Assembly: GCA_032622095.1 (NCBI GenBank)
Contig: CP136066.1
Location: 4,735,784 to 4,799,783 of the forward strand
From: Siphonodentalium dalli
Taxonomy: Eukaryota; Mollusca; Scaphopoda; Gadilida; Siphonodentaliidae
DNA: 64,000 nt
Reading direction: 5' to 3'
Part shown: positions 21,146 to 34,090 of the stretch, one piece after another
How positions within the stretch are numbered: position 1 is the stretch's first letter
Layout: each line of letters starts with the position of its first letter
Program-made: the position numbers and the translations under genes
The notes under the pieces: generated by a model
Database searches by the model: none
Told to the model about the DNA's origin: nothing
The model's input: the letters and a program-made list of their open reading frames with translations, nothing else

Positions 21146-24100
21146 GCTTATAACGAATCGAAACGTCATGTGACATGCGCTTATAACGAGTCGAAACGTT
21201 ACGTGACATGCGCTTACTGTATAAACGTTATGTGACATGCGCTTACTGTATAAACGTTATGTGACATGCGCTTACAACGAATCGAAACGTCATGTGACAT
21301 GCGCTTATAACGAGTCGAAACGTTGCGTGACATGCGCTCACTGTATAAACGTTATGTGACATGCGCTTACTGTATAAACGTTATGTGACATGCGCTTACT
21401 GTATAAACGTTATGTGACATTCGCTTACTGTATAAACGTTGTGACATTCGCTTATAACGAGTCGAATCGTTATGTGACATGCGCTTATAACGAGTCGAAT
21501 CGTTATGTAACTTGCTCCTATAGAGAGTCGAAACGTTATGTGACATGCGCTTATAGCGAGTCGAAACGTTTTGTGACATGCGCTTATAACGAGTCGAATC
21601 GTTATGTGACATGCGCTTATAACGAGTCGAATCGTTATGTGACTTGCGCCTATAGAGAGTCGAAACGTTATGTGACATGCGCTTATAGCGAGTCGAAACG
21701 TTTTGTGACATGCGCTTATAGCGAGTCGAAACGTCATGTGACATGCGCTTACGGTATAAACGTTATATGACATGCTCTTAGCGGACGTTTATAACGAGTG
21801 AAACGTTATGTAACATGCGCTTATGACGAGTAGAAACGTTATCTGACATGCGCTTACAACGAGTCGAAACGTTATGTGACATGCGCATAGCGGACGCTTA
21901 TAACGATTCGAAACGTTATGTGACATGCGCTTAGCGGACGCTTACAACGAGTCGAAACGTTATGTGACATGCGCATAGCGGACGCTTACAAAGAGTCGAA
22001 ACGTTATGTGACATGCGCTTAGCGTTCTTTTATAACGATTCGAAACGTTATGTGACATGCGCTTAGCGGACGCTTATAACGAGTCGAAACGTTATCTGAC
22101 ATGCGCTTAGCGGACGCTTACAACGAGTCGAAACGTTATGTGACATGCGCTTAGCGGACGCTTATAGCGAGTCGAAACGTTATGTGACATGCGCTTAGCG
22201 GACGCTTACAGCGATTCGAAACGTTATGTGACATGCGCTTAGCGGACGCTTACAGCGAGTCGAAACGTTATGTGACATGCGCTTAGCGGACGCTTACAAA
22301 GAGTCGAAACGTTATGTGACATGCGCTTAGCGTTCTTTTATAGCGAGTCGAAACGTTATGTGACATGCGGTTAGCGGACGCTTATAACGAGTCGGAACGT
22401 TATGTGACATGCGCTTAGCGGACGCTTACAACGAGTCGGAACGTTATGTGACATGCGCTTAGCGGACGCTTATAGCGAGTCGAAACGTTATGTGACATGC
22501 GCATAGCGAACGCTTATAGCGAGTCGAAACGTTATCTGACATGCGCTTAGCGGACGCTTATACCGAGTCGAAACGTTATGTGACGTGCGCTTAGCGGACG
22601 CTTATAACGAGTCGAAACGTGATGTGACATGCGCTTAGCGGACGCTTACAAAGAGTCGAAACGTTATGTGACATGCGCTTAGCGGACGCTTATACCGAGT
22701 CGAAACGTTATGTGACATGCGCTTAGCGGACGCTTACAACGAGTCGGAACGTTATGTGACATGCGCTTAGCGGACGCTTATAGCGAGTCGAAACGTTATG
22801 TGACATGCGCTTAGCGGACGCTTACAAAGAGTCGAAACGTTATGTGACATGCGCTTAGCGTTCTTTTATAGCGAGTCGAAACGTTATGTGGCATGCGGTT
22901 AGCGGACGCTTATAACGAGTCGGAACGTTATGTGACATGCGCTTAGCGGACGCTTACAACGAGTCGGAACGTTATGTGACATGCGCTTAGCGGACGCTTA
23001 TAGCGAGTCGAAACGTTATGTGACATGCGCTTAGCGGACGCTTACAAAGAGTCGAAACGTTATGTGACATGCGCTTAGCGTTCTTTTATAGCGAGTCGAA
23101 ACGTTATGTGACATGCGGTTAGCGGACGCTTATAACGAGTCGGAACGTTATGTGACATGCGCTTAGCGGACGCTTACAACGAGTCGGAACGTTATGTGAC
23201 ATGCGCTTAGCGGACGCTTATAGCGAGTCGAAACGTTATGTGACATGCGCATAGCGAACGCTTATAGCGAGTCGAAACGTTATCTGACATGCGCTTAGCG
23301 GACGCTTATACCGAGTCGAAACGTTATGTGACGTGCGCTTAGCGGACGCTTATAACGAGTCGAAACGTGATGTGACATGCGCTTAGCGGACGCTTATAAC
23401 GAGTCGAAATGTTATGTGACATGCGCTTAGCGGACGCTTATAACGAGTCGAAACGTTATCTGACATGCGCTTAGCGGACGCTTATAACGAGTCGAAAAGT
23501 TATGTGACATGCGCTTAGCGGACGCTTATAACGAGTCGAAACGTTATGTGACATGCGCTTAGCGGACGCTTATAACGAGTCGAAACGTTTCGCTTAGCGG
23601 ACGCTTATAACGAGTCGAAACGTTATCTGACATGCGCTTAGTGACGCTTATAGCGTGTCGAAACGTTATGTGACATGCGCTTAGCGGACGCTTATAGCGA
23701 GTCGAAGCGTGATCTGGCATGCGCTTAGCGGACGCTTATAACGAGTCGAAACGTTATGTGACATGCGCTTAGCGGACGCTTATTGCGAGTGGAAACGTGA
23801 TGTGACATGCGCTTAGCGGACGCTGATAACGAGTCGAAACGTTATGTGACATGCGCTTACAACGAGTCGAAACGTTATGTGACATGCGCTTAGCAGACGC
23901 TTATAGCGAGTCGAAACGTTATGTGACGTGCGCTTAGCGGACGCTTATAGCGAGTCGAAACGTTACGTGACATGCGCTTAGCGGACGCTTATAGCGAGTC
24001 GAAACGTTATCTGTCCTGCGCTTACGACGAGTCGAAACGTTATGTGACATGGGCTTAGCGGTCTCTTATAACGAGTCGAACCGTTATGTGACGTACGCTT

Positions 24101-24330
24101 AGCGGACGCTTATAACGAGTCGAAAAGTTATGTAAGATGCGCTTACAACGAGTCGAAACGTTATGTGTCATGCGCTTAGCGGACGCTTATAAAGAGTCGA
24201 ACCGTTATGTGACGTGCGCATAGTGGACGCTAATAACGAGTCGAAACGTTATGTGACATGCGCTTAGCATGGTATATAGGCAGCAATATGCAACGAGTCG
24301 AAACGTTACGTGACATGCGCTTAGCAAGGC
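21146..24330 (+). repeat. Satellite array, 29-33 bp units passing into 44-bp units
   Basis: The core GAGTCGAAACGTTATGTGAC then ATGCGCTTA repeats about 80 times. From 21146 to about 21775 units are 29 or 33 bp; from there to about 24260 an extra AGCGGACGCTTA makes 44-bp units. A variant with GCGTTCTTTTAT recurs at 22022, 22330, 22858 and 23078, spaced at 7, 12 and 5 units, which shows higher-order duplication. Long frames on both strands at 21367-21773 exist only because 33 is a multiple of three. It lies in the intron between the exons at 26897 and 15485. Confidence 0.97.
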
Positions 24331-24692
24331 ATATAGTCAGAAACCTGCAACTGATGATGATCTTATCAAAACGTTTTTGCATTTTTGTAACTAATTGGGA
24401 GCATTTTCTAAAAATATATGAATTCTACGTTTGACATAAAATGAAATCTTGTTTTTGTGGGGTACGTTCTAAAACTATTCTTAAAATTCCAATAAACCAC
24501 TCCAAGAACCAGCTTCCATTTAAAAATTCATGTCCACAGAACGAAGACCAAATTATCTGCGAGAAATTGGGACCTTGGTTATCATCATATTTAGCCTCGA
24601 ATCTTCTTTAATATGACCAGCAGACAACCTCACATTTCTATTGACATCCATACATTTATGCACCACCTTCATTATGTGGGGAAATTATATAT

Positions 24693-24817
24693 AGAATATG
24701 TAGCTAATGACGTCGCTTAAACTGTTTATGTCCGTGAGGGGGATTTGAGCATCTATATATGCCAAATCCCCCGAGCGGACATAAACAGTTTAAGCGACAA
24801 TATTAGCTACATATTTT
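24693..24817. mobile_element. Hairpin element, about 50-bp arms
   Basis: AATATGTAGCTAAT and CGCTTAAACTGTTTATGTCC with GGGGGATTT on the left are mirrored by AAATCCCCC, GGACATAAACAGTTTAAGCG and ATTAGCTACATATT on the right, around a short AT-rich loop. A non-coding foldback, probably a MITE. Confidence 0.85.
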
Positions 24818-26744
24818 ATTTATCCATCGCACAAAACTTGCCTTTTGTGAAGTGAATCAGTCATTTTCCTCCGTTTTACATTCATTACTTCGATGACGCC
24901 CTTATATTTATTATGTTAAGCAAACTAATTAGCATTCATGACGTGCAAAAACCGGAGTGCAGCTTAGAGCGAAATAGTTCGTTGGGATGTTTTTATAGTT
25001 AGTCTAAGCTGGCCTTGTGCAGATGATTTATAGATGGTTTAGAGCGAAACCCCATATCCGTTTACGAATTTTATATCAATTGCGGTGAATTATGGACGAT
25101 AAAAAACTTCCCAAAATCACAATGACGTCATGTACATGTAGGTCGGTTGACGTCCCTCGTTACGTGCGCATTTTGCGTATGAAATTACGTCATAAAAGTA
25201 GTACTAACCTAGTAAAGTTGCGTTGACCTAATCAAGCTACATTTACGTAATACACGTAACGTTTATTAGGCAGGCTTTATGTAGGCAATGGAGGTAGTGA
25301 GCGGTGGATAAATGGTGGATAGGTTGTAAGCCATTATTTCCTTCACTATTTCCTTCACATCATAATACTGACCCATATTTCAGAAGGTGATTCCCGAACA
25401 ACTTGAATGTAATTACGTGACATTGGTATTTTCATTATGAGATCATCGATTGCGTGAAATAAAAGTACCGGACGCGTGCCGCTCAGTTGACTTGAGCAAT
25501 ATTTTTGACAGGGTTCGCCTGATCCTCACTGAGTACACATGATTTACTTGATGTGGACATGCGCTTGGTGCGATGGGGCTTATCAGCAACGAGGTCTCTG
25601 TCAGTTTATTTGTATTCACGCTTTATCCTATAAACATCACTATTCGAATACACACACAACCTCGATTTCAAGTTATAGGATGATTAAAACATACCAGACT
25701 TTATCCATACGATACGTATTTTTTTCAAATTCAAACTTATGTTTGTAGCTCATGCGCCCCATTGTCTCAAGTCAACATTTATACATCTTACTATATGCAT
25801 GTCGCTATGACAGTAAGCATGTGTCAATGACGCGAGTGTATCAAATAAATAGATAGACTGTATATAGAAACTGGCACATCAACCATGGCTTGGTCTTTAT
25901 CTTTTTATTCAATGATTTATTTCTATTTTTATTATTATTTCCAATGATCCCATGTCAACAACTAAACGTTGCGATATTCACAGTACTGCCGAATAGGGAA
26001 GAGTCTCATTCGCACTTAAAGGTTTCATAACATAAGTATTGGGTGGATGTGCCTTCAATGAATACATTAATATTACATATAATATTATATAATTATGTAT
26101 ATACCTGTTGAATGTGCCTGTGTCATGTATTTGTATTTAAATTTGAATATCTCAGATGCCATGTATTGGTTTATTAAGATTTACGAATTGAAATTGTTAA
26201 CAAACGGAAAGGCCGTAAGGTACGTCTGCCAGTGCTCTATTCTGACTTGTTATGTGTCACCTTGTCAGGCACACACTAACCTGTATTGGTTAACCCATAT
26301 AATTATGACATGATCACACAAAGCCGCCACTATCACCTTACAGACACGCCGTCAGTCGATTATTTACATCTCCACCTATTGAAAGATTCCATATGAATTC
26401 ATAACCGCTCTCCAGAAAATACCGATTCGACATCAAAGTTCTATTCGTCCTTATTTAGCTGGAATGATAAGGTTTAATTGCCGGTTTAAGATTATAAATC
26501 TCAAACAAATTATCGCAATTGAAAACAAACTACCAAACTTAACAGGTGTGATCGCTTCTCGCATATACATGCAACATTTGGTCGGTGTCGTATTTATAAT
26601 GTTCGCTGTCGATAGAACGTGGCGGTCCGCATTGGGAACGTACGAGTATTTTATTCGATATAGGTAAACTACTGCTATACCACGGCTTGTTGGGTCTGGT
26701 TTAAACGAGATATGACGAATGCATTGTACGGTCCCGGATTTAGC
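24818..26744. other. Unannotated intronic sequence
   Basis: I recognise no repeat, exon or domain. Frames at 25539-25748 and 26095-26667 lack domain matches. Confidence 0.4.
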
Positions 26745-26804
26745 TGTCAAACGGCGGTTTAAACCTAGCAATTTCGGTAAAACAGGTTTAAACCGCAGTT
26801 GACA
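26745..26804. repeat. Small inverted repeat
   Basis: TGTCAAACGGCGGTTTAAACCT on the left pairs with AGGTTTAAACCGCAGTTGACA on the right with one or two mismatches, around an 18-bp loop. Confidence 0.7.
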
Positions 26805-26896
26805 TTTCCGGAGTATCCATTACACGACCAAGAGCTGAAAACATTCCTAATCTGGATTCAACTCTCGTGTGTGCGCGGAATATTGTCGAAACTTAC

Positions 26897-27073
26897 TTGA
26901 TTCGCATTGAGCCTGTATACCAGGAGACCACGCTTGTATGCAGTATAGAAGAGGGAATTCATAACGTAGTCAGTCATCCACATGTACACCATTCTACCCG
27001 CTGCGACACTTCCAGTAATAGATGGCACTGACATGGGGAATTGCGTTGTACCATACCTGTATGCCACTTCTCC
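26897..27073 (-). CDS. BPI/LBP-like exon, centre of protein (RMVYMWMTDYV)
   Basis: A 177-bp, phase 0-0 exon of 59 codons that begins GEVAYRYGTTQFPMS, continues with AAGRMVYMWMTDYVMNSLFY and ends RLNANQ. This is the most diagnostic block of the family: in BPI and LBP the linker K-G-E-x-x precedes a proline-rich stretch and R-M-V-Y-x-x-x-S-D-Y-x-x-N-T-A at the start of the second barrel. The acceptor is TTGTTCTGTTTCAG and the donor ATCAA/GTAAGTTT. The previous exon (31820-31914) ends EHK in phase 0, giving a clean HK-GE join. The 83-codon frame 26858-27109 is this exon plus intron read-through. Confidence 0.92.
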
Positions 27074-30000
27074 CTGAAACAGAACAAGAGTGACAGGGAA
27101 GTAGAGCATAATTTGTATATATATTATGGCTTACATGTAGGAATTTATATTTACAGTTTATTTAGATCCCAATCTGCCTCGTTTATATCACAATACACCG
27201 TTCATGTGTGTATAAATGTTATCAAGGCGCCCACAAGCCTAACCTTCTGTTCACTGACATGAGAACACTGTCAGTTAACCTTTCCTATATTAAATGGATT
27301 TTCTCAGTCGGCTATACGAGTGTACGAGACGAAAAGATGACACAAGCGCAGAAAATGGATATACAAATTGATGGTACATGTATATGTTCAGATAATACGT
27401 TCAATACGAGCTATGGTCGTTTACTGATCATGATATCTGAACATTTCCAAACGGAACTACTCATCAATTGGTATTTAGTAAAGAAGATCCGCTGTGTTCC
27501 GGATGACCACAAAACTGGCAACGTCATGATACGGCAAGGCTGCTAACAGAACGATATGCACCAAAATAAACTGTCATCGAATTTGCACACACAAACCATA
27601 CACCAAACATAGACCAATCGAATTTTAAGGAATAATAATACACTCATGAAAAACTATCATCGACTTGTCAAGAACACAAATAAACCAACCACAAACCTTC
27701 ATCGAATTTTAGATATCACTAACGCAACAAAGATATGATTGTGTTGCGTCATAACTAAAGTGTTATATCTCCATCATATTTTCATTTTTGTGGGAAATCG
27801 TGTTTAAAATTTTAACCCCCCCCCCGTTCACATTTTCTCCTTTTTTTGGAAGATAGTACACAGCGGGTATGATAGCTGGTGTAAATATACTATTATATGG
27901 CGAGTCTTGAGAAAGAAACTAATTATGCCAACTTGGATGTAATCACGAAAATAACACTTTGTAGATAGAACAATGTGTGTAAAATGTTCTGTTCGTATTT
28001 TGTGCTATAGTTGTTTTTTGTGTTTTTCAATCATAAACACGTGCAAAGATCACAAATAATATTCTTTGCTATTTTAACCAAATAATTATCCTAAACATAA
28101 GATGTTCACACCTCAGAGTGAGAGAGTATTATTTCCGACCAGTCACTTCGCTGGCACTCTGTCAAGTTCAGGTTCCATTGCATTCTATTGAAAGTCATAG
28201 ATAAAACATTTTATTTAATCGCGTTGCACAAAATAAATAGATTTATTGGTCCACGATCGAGTTAGAACAATATCGCACTGTAAATACAAGTGAGTTTGTG
28301 CGATGGAACAGTTTTACACAACCTCTCATTTAAATTTGGTATACGTTAGACACGATATCTGATGATTTTCAGACAGGCAATCCCGCACAGAATCGAAAGA
28401 TACTAATATAGCATATTCATGTGCTTCCCCAGAAAAATCACACAAACTATCACTGAAAGACTCTTGCGAAATCTAGCCTGCTGTACTATCAACCCTTGAT
28501 ATTTATTTTCAAAATATGAACTACACTCATACAACGAGCTGTAAATTGGGCCCCGATTTACAGCTCCAAGCTGTAGAAATCGGCCTGTAATCACAAAGAT
28601 TCCATTCATGCCCAGCTTACAGTTCCAAGCAGTGTTTTAACCGACAAAGCTATACAGCTGTCACTACTAATCAACATGGATTGCGACTGTGTGGCGAGAT
28701 CGGGGTTGGCATATCCTGTTTGCGGTATCAATTACGACGTACCGGTAGACTATTATACAGGGGCAGTGCCTTCAGGCACGCTGTTAGATTTAAATTCCAT
28801 CACATGTGCATCGTTAAGCATTCAGATATAGTTTTAAACAGCCTGTTGATACGGTACCAGTTTCTCATTTTCGCGCTTCGATCTTCCATAAAGTTGCTTT
28901 GTTTTGTTCTCGAACATATTTGATCAGCACTTCTCCTGCGTGTATGTTGTGTGGCGATCTTCACAGAATTACCATAGGTAAGTACGCTATATATTGTTCC
29001 ATTCCCGGTATGATTTGATATATGATTGGCAATAATGTCTCACCCTACCCAACATTTGGTAAAAGTTTCCAACGGTTGTAAATTTGGAGAACAATGCAAA
29101 AGATAATTTTTTAACCATATTCTGTCACATATATGTTGAAATTGTTCTCATTGTTTGAGAAATTAGTGAGAAAATGTTGTTTTTAGACAACAACAGCATA
29201 TATTTTTCAGTTTGACATAATATTAGGTAAGATATTTCTAACACTTCGACAGTTCGATGTACATGGGAGTTCGGTCTGGTTCAATGACAAGGGTATCACT
29301 AAGTGGTGTACAGCTTAGTCATCTCCTCCTCCTCGTCGGGGAAATGTGCAATGGTAAGCCAGATAGCATTACGGTATAATAGCACCACCCCCCCCCCCCA
29401 ACGGATATTATAGCCCCTGCGTCGGTGGAATACTGGTGCCATCCCTGTGCCATCTATATATAATAAGTAGATGATTAGCGTGATTATTGTTAAAAATGCC
29501 AATGTATACATAATTTGATCAAAGAGATAGGAATTGTTTTAAAAGTGAGTTTCTGTCTAGTACATGCAGATCACAATGCATCCGTCTTAAATTCTAAATA
29601 TATCCTCTTCCACATCCGTGATTTTTAATATATTATCCATCTCGCCGTGTACTTGAGTATTCACGAATGGAACACGGAAATGAAAAATATCGTGAATTTT
29701 GAGATGCAAACGTCTTGAATATTAACCAATAACCACTGATAACCACATCTACATTGGTCTCAAATGTTTATAAGTCCATCTTCCATGATAAGGTAATTCA
29801 ATTACGTACTATCATGTCTCATTTGAAGCGCATTGATGCATGTGCACTGATTGACCGAACACGGCAATACTTCCAATAGGCCAAATGTGACATTCGTCAC
29901 ATTGTTGTATAACTTTTGAAGACTGTTGTCTTTGAATTGGTAAGGTATTTTTCTTACAATCAAGTTACATGTACTCTGGTACAATACCATAATATGATTT

Positions 30001-31382
30001 TTAAATCGAGAATCTTAGAAAAAAGTGCAGGCAGGTAAGATGTCACCCTAATAACAATCATAAATTATAATTAGGATGCAATTCAATGAGTCACTAATAT
30101 ATTAAATTATTCTTTCTTTCAGGAGCTACACTGAGCTTGCACAGGTTAGCATCAACCGAGTATCTGCGAAAAAACATCGGACACAACATACGGATAGTAC
30201 AATCTTCTCAAGTTGATGTGTAATAACCGAAGTACGGTACCAGTACCGGTACTAGGCCTAGGGTGTGTGTGCGCGAGTGTGACTGAAGAACATATTCCTT
30301 GATTGGTTCAATGAAATCTAGTATCTACAATTATGGTCTATTACATATACATGTAGTACCATCTCAAACATATTCTAGTGAATTATGGACTGTTCCGGTC
30401 TTGCTGGTGTCAGTTGGTTCCAATAAATCGAGAATGTTCAATAGGAACTGGCACAGAAATGCACTGAATATAATGTTACAAGATTTGTGGAAATTTAAGT
30501 GAGATATTCTGATACACGAGACAGTTCCAATATTCGAATATAAGACTCAGCGACGACAACCAGCTTTCCTATAAGCATGCGATGGCAACTGATGCACTGT
30601 CTGATATATAAAGTTGACAGTTGCAGGACGGTGGTGTTTAATTTAGTTGTTCGTTGATATTTCGGATGTTCTTCAAATGAACTGGATTTTTGTGAAGAAA
30701 TACTGTTGCCAATACATTGGCTGACCAACCGGACATGGAAATTTCTGGATATGTACTAGTACATGTATACTGTTATGGAGAAATCAAGTACATGGATAGA
30801 GGAATATGTTGACTGTTGTGTCACTGATTCATCAGTTTATCAGGTTCATTAAATGTTATTTGTCTACATAATATTTACATTTTACTATTAAGCGAAAGAT
30901 GTTGTCTTTGTATGTTTTTTCAAAGAGTTTTCTATCCTGGAAACGCGCTAACCTACATGTACATGTATATGCGATAACCGTCTGTGCATTTTATTTAATA
31001 GATTTCATTGACACTCTATACTTACTCAAACTATACATACCGGTACATGTACATGTATATTAGCAGTGAAATTGGACTGCATGATTTAGCATAGTGGCAG
31101 TTAAGCTAAATGTGCACAGAAAGTTATCTCAGAAGTTAATGCATTTTCAGGTTAGATAATTCATGAAATACATACAAATACACTTTCAGCGTTACTAAGG
31201 TTGTATGAAACCACCCCCAGTTTCATATGCATTTCCCATAATACATGTGTCTGTCCGGAGTTGAATTTACAATATTGCTAAATATCTTTGAAATTATAAG
31301 GAATAGATTTTCAATTTTCAATCATCAGGCCTATATTAATGACCACAAAAGTCAATACATGAACAGACTAATTACTAAGAAT
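27074..31382. other. Unannotated intronic sequence
   Basis: A large intron of the BPI-like gene with C-runs near 27818 and 29390 and short ACATGTA-rich stretches near 30960 and 31045. Frames of 60-112 codons (for example 27208-27546 and 28681-28923) have no domain or splice support. Confidence 0.4.
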
Positions 31383-31676
31383 TTTACGGTGTGACTGTAA
31401 CTGATAAATGGGCAGACCGTGAAAATTCACGGTTTTGCTGTAAATTTTTTAACGGCGTAACCGTTTAATTCTACGGTTCAATTGTAAACTGAAGAACGGA
31501 CAGACCGTGAAAAATTCACGGATTGGCTGTAAATTTTTTAACGGACAGACCGTGAAAAATTCACAGATTGGCTGTAAATTTTTTAACGGTAAGACCGTGA
31601 AAAATTCACGGTCCAACCGGTCCCCAAATTGCCGGCAAATAACCGTGAATTTTCACGGTTCTGTTTTATCAGTGTA
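31383..31676. mobile_element. MITE-like element with 45-bp internal repeats
   Basis: ACTGATAAAT...ACCGTGAAAATTCACGGTT on the left is inverted at the right end (AACCGTGAATTTTCACGGTT then TTATCAGT). Inside, GACCGTGAAAAATTCACGG with GGCTGTAAATTTTTTAACGG repeats with spacings of 88, 45 and 45 bp from 31415. The 15-residue periodic frame at 31507-31710 results from the 45-bp unit and is not a gene. Confidence 0.7.
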
Positions 31677-31819
31677 TATATGTAGCGTACATGTGCATGG
31701 GGATAACTGATATGTAATACTGTATAACATGTGTGGGACAACTGACATTACACTCAAATTCAGCTCGAAATCCAATTGTAAAGTGTATAGCATAATTATG
31801 TTATTGGTATCGTCCGCAC

Positions 31820-31914
31820 CTTGTGTTCAGTCTGCATGAATGCTCCCGCTTTGAACCATGGATTGCTGGTAAGTCTGTAGTCCAGAACGAAATTTCGGCC
31901 GATGTTAATTTTCG
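31820..31914 (-). CDS. BPI/LBP-like exon, end of first barrel (LDYRLTSNPWF)
   Basis: A 95-bp exon reading KINIGRNFVLDYRLTSNPWF then KAGAFMQTEHK, preceded by two bases of a split codon (Thr). The family pattern here is x-I-D-Y-x-L-x-x-x-P followed by a segment ending x-K-G-E. Acceptor TTTAATTATTCTAG and donor CACAAG/GTGCGG. The two leading bases fit the single base left by the exon at 41057-41120, and the phase-0 end fits GEVAYR in the exon at 26897-27073. This phase agreement across two large introns is strong evidence for one gene. Confidence 0.9.
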
Positions 31915-32334
31915 CTAGAATAATTAAAACAGAACATGTGGTTAGAAATGTTTGCTACACAAAGAACACCTGTCGCATAATGTGCTATTACATATAATAA
32001 TTACGAATATGGTAATCAATGTGTGTTCCTTCCATTAGTAGTTCGCTTTAACATAATAAAGTCGGAATTACGAATACAGTTTAGACAAGCCAAGTAGGGG
32101 CACGCAAGCTTTGATTAGCAATCTACCTGCTGACTATAATAAAGGCAAAAATAACCAAATCACACTAATGTCGTCGATAAGTCGTTTGGACTGCACTATT
32201 GTCCCACGCACTGACTCGTAGTCGTCATTTCTGCGAAAAGGGTGCTTGGACCTTCGAAAAACTATTAACTATTGGCAAGTAGTAGTTACTTTCGCCAGTC
32301 TACACTGTCAAAACTACTGTCAGTTTGACTGTGT

Positions 32335-33440
32335 CGGACCATCGTAATCCGGCGGTCCCATACCGTTTCATCAGTTGCACGGTGCATCACCGTTATTTTA
32401 TGTGCCCTGGAATGGTCTAAGTTAACATTGTGCGTGTTTCCAAGTTCATGACGACAAAATTCAACAGAAAAGTTATCGGCGACCAAATTGTACACGCAGT
32501 GACTTCATGCAGTATCACTGAATCTGACTATTGATATATAATATATACTAGTAATTGTTTGTATTCAGTGCTTCGCTTCCTATGTGGAACGGACATGTTC
32601 TAAATCTGCTAAAAATGTCTAAAATCATTAATATATCTCGCTAAATTGTGACAGCAGGGTTGACTTCGAGTTCTACTTCGAGGAGACGGAGCAGTCGCTC
32701 TTAATTGACTTCATTCGACTCGGTGTTGATGTTGAAATTGACAGTGCTGTGACTATCAAAATACAGATACATTTACTGACACAAGAGGATATACGCACTA
32801 AAATAATTAAATAGAGCTTCGATGTCAACCGCTAGTGGCAATAATATCAACAACAACGTGGCTTAACTTAAGCTATTAGAATGTTGACAGTGTTCAGGTG
32901 TTTCAGTTCAATCCACTTCCAGTTGACAGTGTTCTGATTGTCTTAAAGCCCCACGTACATTTAGCCAAGAGGATATACGCAAGAGCTTCGATAACAAAAA
33001 CAGTTATACACAATGAACTGACGCCGCTCATAGTCGGATGTTCACAAAGCTATACAACTCCATATTACAAGTACAACTATTACATTTATACGGACCGATT
33101 CATCTCATGTTCATCAATTTTCATTGAAACGTGTGGATATGAGACATTGTTGCTAGTCGCCATCATGTTATCGCCCAGATATTACGATAATTTACGGACC
33201 GGGAGTCCACCATTGGTTGGATGTTCATATCAAACTATCTTTGGCTGACTCACCGAGGTATATACTAAGTGTTGTTATACTAGTATACCCAGTTTGATGT
33301 ATCACACTATCAAATTTCATCCAAAAATGTGGGACTATAGGAGAACGTTATCACCAAGTCATCTTGCACATTTATTATGGGATCTACTATTGTCTTGAAT
33401 GGTTCAATCCCAACTAGCTGTGAATGTTACTGATATATTG
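32335..33440 (+). repeat. Duplicated segment related to 18040-20012
   Basis: Blocks at 32335-32495 and 32780-33440 match 18040-18204 and 19430-20012 in the same order and orientation. The copy here lacks the CCATGG array and the MITE at 20018. The 116-codon plus frame 32898-33248 lies inside it and is not conserved in the other copy, so I do not call it a gene. Confidence 0.8.
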
Positions 33441-33829
33441 TCGTGATGCAAGCATTCACCTGTTACAAGAACTGTGTTTACAATTGAGCGGACAATGTCT
33501 TGCCTTATATGTTAGCACAACTCACAAATCTACTACATGTATATAGTTTGAGACTTCCCTATATATATATGTTTGTACTTTATAGAATCGAAAACGGCGG
33601 CACTGATCGAGACCAAACTTCCCATATAATGGTAAAAAACGTCGTAATGGTCGTCGTGGTGTTTTGGAGATCAGAGCACACGTTCTCTACTCTCAGTCAC
33701 AAAACGGCACTGCGGTTTTAATCGCGTTGATAGTTAAAGAGCGTTCGTATCCGCAGTGTCGTTGATAAAGAGCGTATATATATACACGACGAGTATAAAT
33801 ACGGCTCCATTGACCGTCTGGAGGCGAAA

Positions 33830-34090
33830 TTTTGTACTTAATTTCGTACTTTGGGCTTCCTAGGAACGGGGTAGATTTTCATCGGGTCAGTTTTTCCGCC
33901 CGAGGTGATCTTCACCTTGAAACGGGTACCCGCAATTGATATATATGTGTGTGTCCTTTATAGACTCGAACTGATTGAGCTCAAACTTGCTACCTACGGG
34001 AAGTGTCATGGACGGGTTAAATTGTGACCCCGACCTGACATTGACCTTGAAAATGATCAAGTCAAGGTCAATTCGGGTCAAATTTAAAAA
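33830..34090 (-). repeat. Dispersed repeat R1, right copy (inverted)
   Basis: Reverse complement of the repeat at 655-905. The stretch near 34015-34080 has repeated TGACCTTGA and AAGGTCA words. It abuts the 3' end of the LINE at 34200. Confidence 0.75.

Noticed and set aside
21367-21773. Three overlapping frames of 125-126 codons on both strands
   Set aside because: They exist only because the local unit is 33 bp, a multiple of three; peptides are simple 11-residue repeats in every frame.
21146-24330. CRISPR-like look of regularly spaced repeats
   Set aside because: Units are contiguous 29-44 bp tandem repeats without unique spacers, and the DNA is eukaryotic with spliced exons. It is a satellite.
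28681-28980. Plus-strand exon ending at ACCATAG/GTAAGTACG
   Set aside because: The donor is strong but the 80-codon frame before it is not in a matching phase, has no acceptor and no recognisable domain.
31507-31710. Small protein with a 15-residue repeat
   Set aside because: It results from a 45-bp tandem unit inside a MITE-like element.
32898-33248. 116-codon plus-strand ORF
   Set aside because: It lies in a dispersed repeat and the frame is not kept in the related copy at 19.5-20.0 kb.
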